Below, piece by piece: positions 14,386 through 16,586 of a stretch of DNA of 16,586 nt. The stretch covers positions 1 to 16,586 of the forward strand of contig DAOVZS010000030.1 of NCBI GenBank assembly GCA_030635005.1, in the 5' to 3' direction. The notes under the pieces were generated by a model that saw only the letters and a list, made by a program, of their open reading frames with translations, was not told where the DNA came from and did no database searches. Every line of letters starts with the position of its first letter. Position 1 is the first letter of the stretch. The DNA is from Thiomargarita sp. GTDB lineage: Bacteria > Pseudomonadota > Gammaproteobacteria > Beggiatoales > Beggiatoaceae. A program made the translations under genes and the position numbers.

Positions 14386-16347
14386 ATGTGGAATAATAAA
14401 ACGTTTAAAATATTACTGTTACTGTGTACTGTGACTTATTTGGGAGTTATCTTTTTAATCTCTCTGTATATGCATGATAAAAATCAAACACTAGAATTGG
14501 CTAAACAACATGCTCAACAACAAACACTGTATGCAGCACAGAAAATAGATCAGGCTTTAAGTGAACTGTCTACTATCGCTCATAATATTGCATCTGATAT
14601 TAGTATGGGCACCTTAAAAAGAAAACATATTTTAACACGTTTGCAAGAAACGGTGAAAACAACACCCAATTTATTTGGTATTGGGGTTGCTTTTGTTCCT
14701 TATGTCAATCATCCAGAAACACGAAAACATTCTCAGTATTATGTCACTCAAGAAAAAAAAGTAGGGGAATCTGAACAAGCATTAAAAGTTTTTACAGTAC
14801 CTATTATTTATTTTGATACTAAAACACAAATAAAAACGATTTTAGGCGTAGTTTTTATTGATTATCTCTTAAGCAATATCAAGGATTTAATGGAATCTCT
14901 TGAAGTAGGAAGAACAGGATATGGTTTTATTCTATCAGAAAAAGGGGTTTTTATTGCGCATCCTATTGATGATTATGTGAAGGAATCACAAACAATTTTC
15001 CATTTAGCAGAATCTTACCATGATGATGCATTATGGAGTTTAGCAGAAAAAGCCATTGATGGAGAAAGTGGTGTTGTTGATTATCAAGATCAAATGACAG
15101 GACAATCTGCCTGGATATTTTATCAATTTATTCCATCAACACATTGGTCAATGGGCATTGTTTTTTTTAAGGATGTATTAGAAAGCAGCTCTTTACAAAG
15201 AAAATTGGTTAGGATATGTGTGCTCAGTGTCATTTTTCTAATATTACTATCCACACTCTTATTTAGGGTAGATAGAGGGACTAACGCGAGTCTGTGGAAA
15301 ATGGTCACCACCGCCACGCTCATTTTAATGGCAGGCACCGCTTTTTTATGGTATATTACACAAACTGCCCCGTTTATTAAAGAACAGGGTTCTACCATGA
15401 TTGTTGATAAAGTGGGTTTACAACAATTTATTGGTACTAAAGAAAAAACCTCTCAAAAAACATTTTATTACGTGCCTACAGGGATTTTCATTGAATCTAT
15501 AGAATTTGTTGGCAATAATAATGTGCATTTATCAGGGTATATTTGGCAAAAATACACCACTGATATTCATAATGATTTATCGCGTGGTTTTATTTTACCA
15601 GAAGCGAAAGAAAGTAAAATTGTCAAAAGCTATCATTTAACTGAAAATTCAACCGAAATTATTGGATGGTACTTTCAGGCGACTGTTCCCCATCAATTTA
15701 ATCATAAAAAATATCCTTTAGATAGAAGGCAACTCAATTTACGTATTTCACATAAGGATTTTAATAAAAATGTTATTCTGACGCCTGATTTAGAATCTTA
15801 TGGCGTAACCAATCCAACCGCACGTCCCGGTGTTAAACGGGAATTAGTATTATCAGGTTGGCTCGTCTTAAAGAGTTTTTTTAATTATCAAAATCATTAT
15901 GAAGATACCAATTTGGGAATGGATAATTATATTGGACATAGTAATTTTTCCCATCTTCATTTTACAATATTATTAAAAAGAGAATTTTTAGCACCTTTTA
16001 TTAATAATATCTTGCCATTGGCAATCGCATGTTCATTATTGTTTGCATTGCAAATGTGGTTAGGAAAAACTACGACATTTTTGCGTACTTTAAGTGGGAT
16101 ATTTTTTGCACTATTATTAGCACATATAAGATTAAGAGGTGCTGTCACCACGCCTGATATTATATATATAGAGTGGTTTTACTTTGTCGTTTATGGCAGT
16201 ATTATTGGTCTTATTCTGACGTATTTTCTCTATGAATATAAAATACCTATCGGGGCCTATCGTGAAGGGCTGATACTCAAATTACTTTTTTTACCCTTGA
16301 TTGTGTTGAGTGCATTTATCATCACCATCGTTATCTTTTATATTTGA
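14386..16347 (+). CDS. Cache-domain sensor fused to a pentameric ligand-gated ion channel
   Basis: The 653-residue membrane protein has two sensor modules. TM1 (about 8-27) is followed by a periplasmic Cache domain (about 30-265) containing the typical GRTGYGFILSEKGVFIAHP (175-193). TM2 (274-294), a basic cytoplasmic loop with Arg294, Arg297 and Lys305, and TM3 (306-325) return the chain to the periplasm. Residues 335-533 form a Cys-loop-receptor-type beta domain: HLSGYIWQKY (381-390) and a pro-loop with YPLDRRQLNLRI (443-454), very like YPFDSQTLHIYL in GLIC. Four helices follow: M1 (534-558, INNILP with Pro544), M2 (563-583, ending LLAHI like LIAHI of GLIC), M3 (592-615) and M4 (626-652). 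The ATG at 14386 follows an in-frame stop and is the only start before TM1. It probably forms a homopentamer gated by periplasmic ligands. The channel assignment is strong; ligand and ion are unknown. Confidence 0.85.
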   Translation: MWNNKTFKILLLLCTVTYLGVIFLISLYMHDKNQTLELAKQHAQQQTLYAAQKIDQALSELSTIAHNIASDISMGTLKRKHILTRLQETVKTTPNLFGIGVAFVPYVNHPETRKHSQYYVTQEKKVGESEQALKVFTVPIIYFDTKTQIKTILGVVFIDYLLSNIKDLMESLEVGRTGYGFILSEKGVFIAHPIDDYVKESQTIFHLAESYHDDALWSLAEKAIDGESGVVDYQDQMTGQSAWIFYQFIPSTHWSMGIVFFKDVLESSSLQRKLVRICVLSVIFLILLSTLLFRVDRGTNASLWKMVTTATLILMAGTAFLWYITQTAPFIKEQGSTMIVDKVGLQQFIGTKEKTSQKTFYYVPTGIFIESIEFVGNNNVHLSGYIWQKYTTDIHNDLSRGFILPEAKESKIVKSYHLTENSTEIIGWYFQATVPHQFNHKKYPLDRRQLNLRISHKDFNKNVILTPDLESYGVTNPTARPGVKRELVLSGWLVLKSFFNYQNHYEDTNLGMDNYIGHSNFSHLHFTILLKREFLAPFINNILPLAIACSLLFALQMWLGKTTTFLRTLSGIFFALLLAHIRLRGAVTTPDIIYIEWFYFVVYGSIIGLILTYFLYEYKIPIGAYREGLILKLLFLPLIVLSAFIITIVIFYI

Positions 16348-16368
16348 TCATTCACAAGAGGAATCACT

Positions 16369-16586
16369 ATGAATAATCACTTTGTAGCTTTGTTATTAGG
16401 TATCAATATATTTATATTGAATGTGGCAGCAGCACTTGAGGTAAATATTACTGCCGACATCGAATCTGTAACTGTCATGCATAATAGTAAAAAGGTAGAA
16501 ATTAAGCGTCATCAAGATACAGAGCATCTCATTCAACGTCATTTTAGCAAAACATCGCGCCCCTGCCCTCCGTTTTGTATTAATCC
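16369..16586 (+). CDS. exported protein, probable rhodanese-type sulfur protein (partial, 5' end)
   Basis: The gene runs off the window after 72 full codons. It begins 21 bases after the channel gene with AAGAGGA at 16356-16362 as a good ribosome-binding site, so co-transcription is likely. A signal peptide (about 1-22, hydrophobic core LLLGINIFILNVAAA) is followed by HQDTEHLIQRHFSKTSRPCP and then PFCINP. The phrase TSRPCPPFC recalls exported rhodanese-domain proteins of sulfur-oxidising gammaproteobacteria, where it precedes the rhodanese fold; I rely on memory for this. Cys66 and Cys70 may bind metal or form a disulfide. The catalytic domain is beyond the end of the window, so the function is not shown here. 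Confidence 0.6.
   Translation, partial: MNNHFVALLLGINIFILNVAAALEVNITADIESVTVMHNSKKVEIKRHQDTEHLIQRHFSKTSRPCPPFCIN

Noticed and set aside
14386..15260. Methyl-accepting chemotaxis protein or sensor kinase starting with the Cache domain
   Set aside because: No HAMP, MCP signalling, kinase or GGDEF sequence follows; the C-terminal half instead has the pro-loop and M1-M4 of a ligand-gated channel.
15638..15644. Further TAACTGA strings at 15638 and (minus strand) 10843-10849
   Set aside because: They are single copies within coding sequence, expected by chance in AT-rich DNA, unlike the tandem array before accD.

Overview
The window is AT-rich, densely coding bacterial chromosome. The gene families point to a gammaproteobacterium: a FimV-like tail followed by truA, an AccD of proteobacterial type, and a thiamine-phosphate-synthase-like domain of the kind usually fused to MutT in this class. 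Three perfect tandem TAACTGA heptamers just before the accD start codon suggest a large sulfur bacterium of the Beggiatoaceae (Beggiatoa/Thioploca/Thiomargarita group). Intergenic TAACTGA direct repeats have been reported as a hallmark there (work of B. MacGregor, recalled from memory). The placement is an inference, not a proof.

Layout. Positions 1-1473 (+) hold the last codons of a probable fimV, a membrane protein resembling the T component of ECF/cobalt transporters (TTG start), and truA. A short A/T hairpin then precedes a tRNA-Thr(TGT) at 1532-1603. Next, on the minus strand, come nadA, whose stop codon lies inside the tRNA gene, and a coiled-coil tail-anchored protein. Positions 3322-3888 (+) carry a stand-alone ThiE-like domain. 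It converges, with a 4-base gap, on a DUF3754 (TMEM143-type) membrane protein at 3893-5167 (-). From 5258 (+) there is accD with a clear terminator, then the class I ribonucleotide reductase operon nrdA-nrdB (6222-10097). The minus strand from 14283 to 10269 holds a large secreted subtilisin-family protease followed by a lipoprotein MsrA-MsrB fusion. This looks like an exported protein turnover and repair pair. Divergent from the protease, 14386-16347 (+) encodes the most interesting protein here. The window closes with the start of an exported protein that resembles a rhodanese-type sulfur protein.

How they work together. Most of the window is housekeeping: tRNA and tRNA modification, NAD and fatty-acid precursors, and dNTP supply. 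The last 6 kb is devoted to the cell envelope. The 653-residue protein at 14386 reads as a periplasmic Cache sensor joined, through a transmembrane hairpin, to a complete pentameric ligand-gated ion channel (ligand-binding domain with YPxD pro-loop, M1-M4). It is the best candidate for an undescribed or little-studied system: a two-sensor channel next to secreted proteolysis, methionine-sulfoxide repair and, probably, sulfur chemistry.

All intergenic spaces are shorter than 300 bases. No CRISPR array, insertion sequence or prophage gene is visible.
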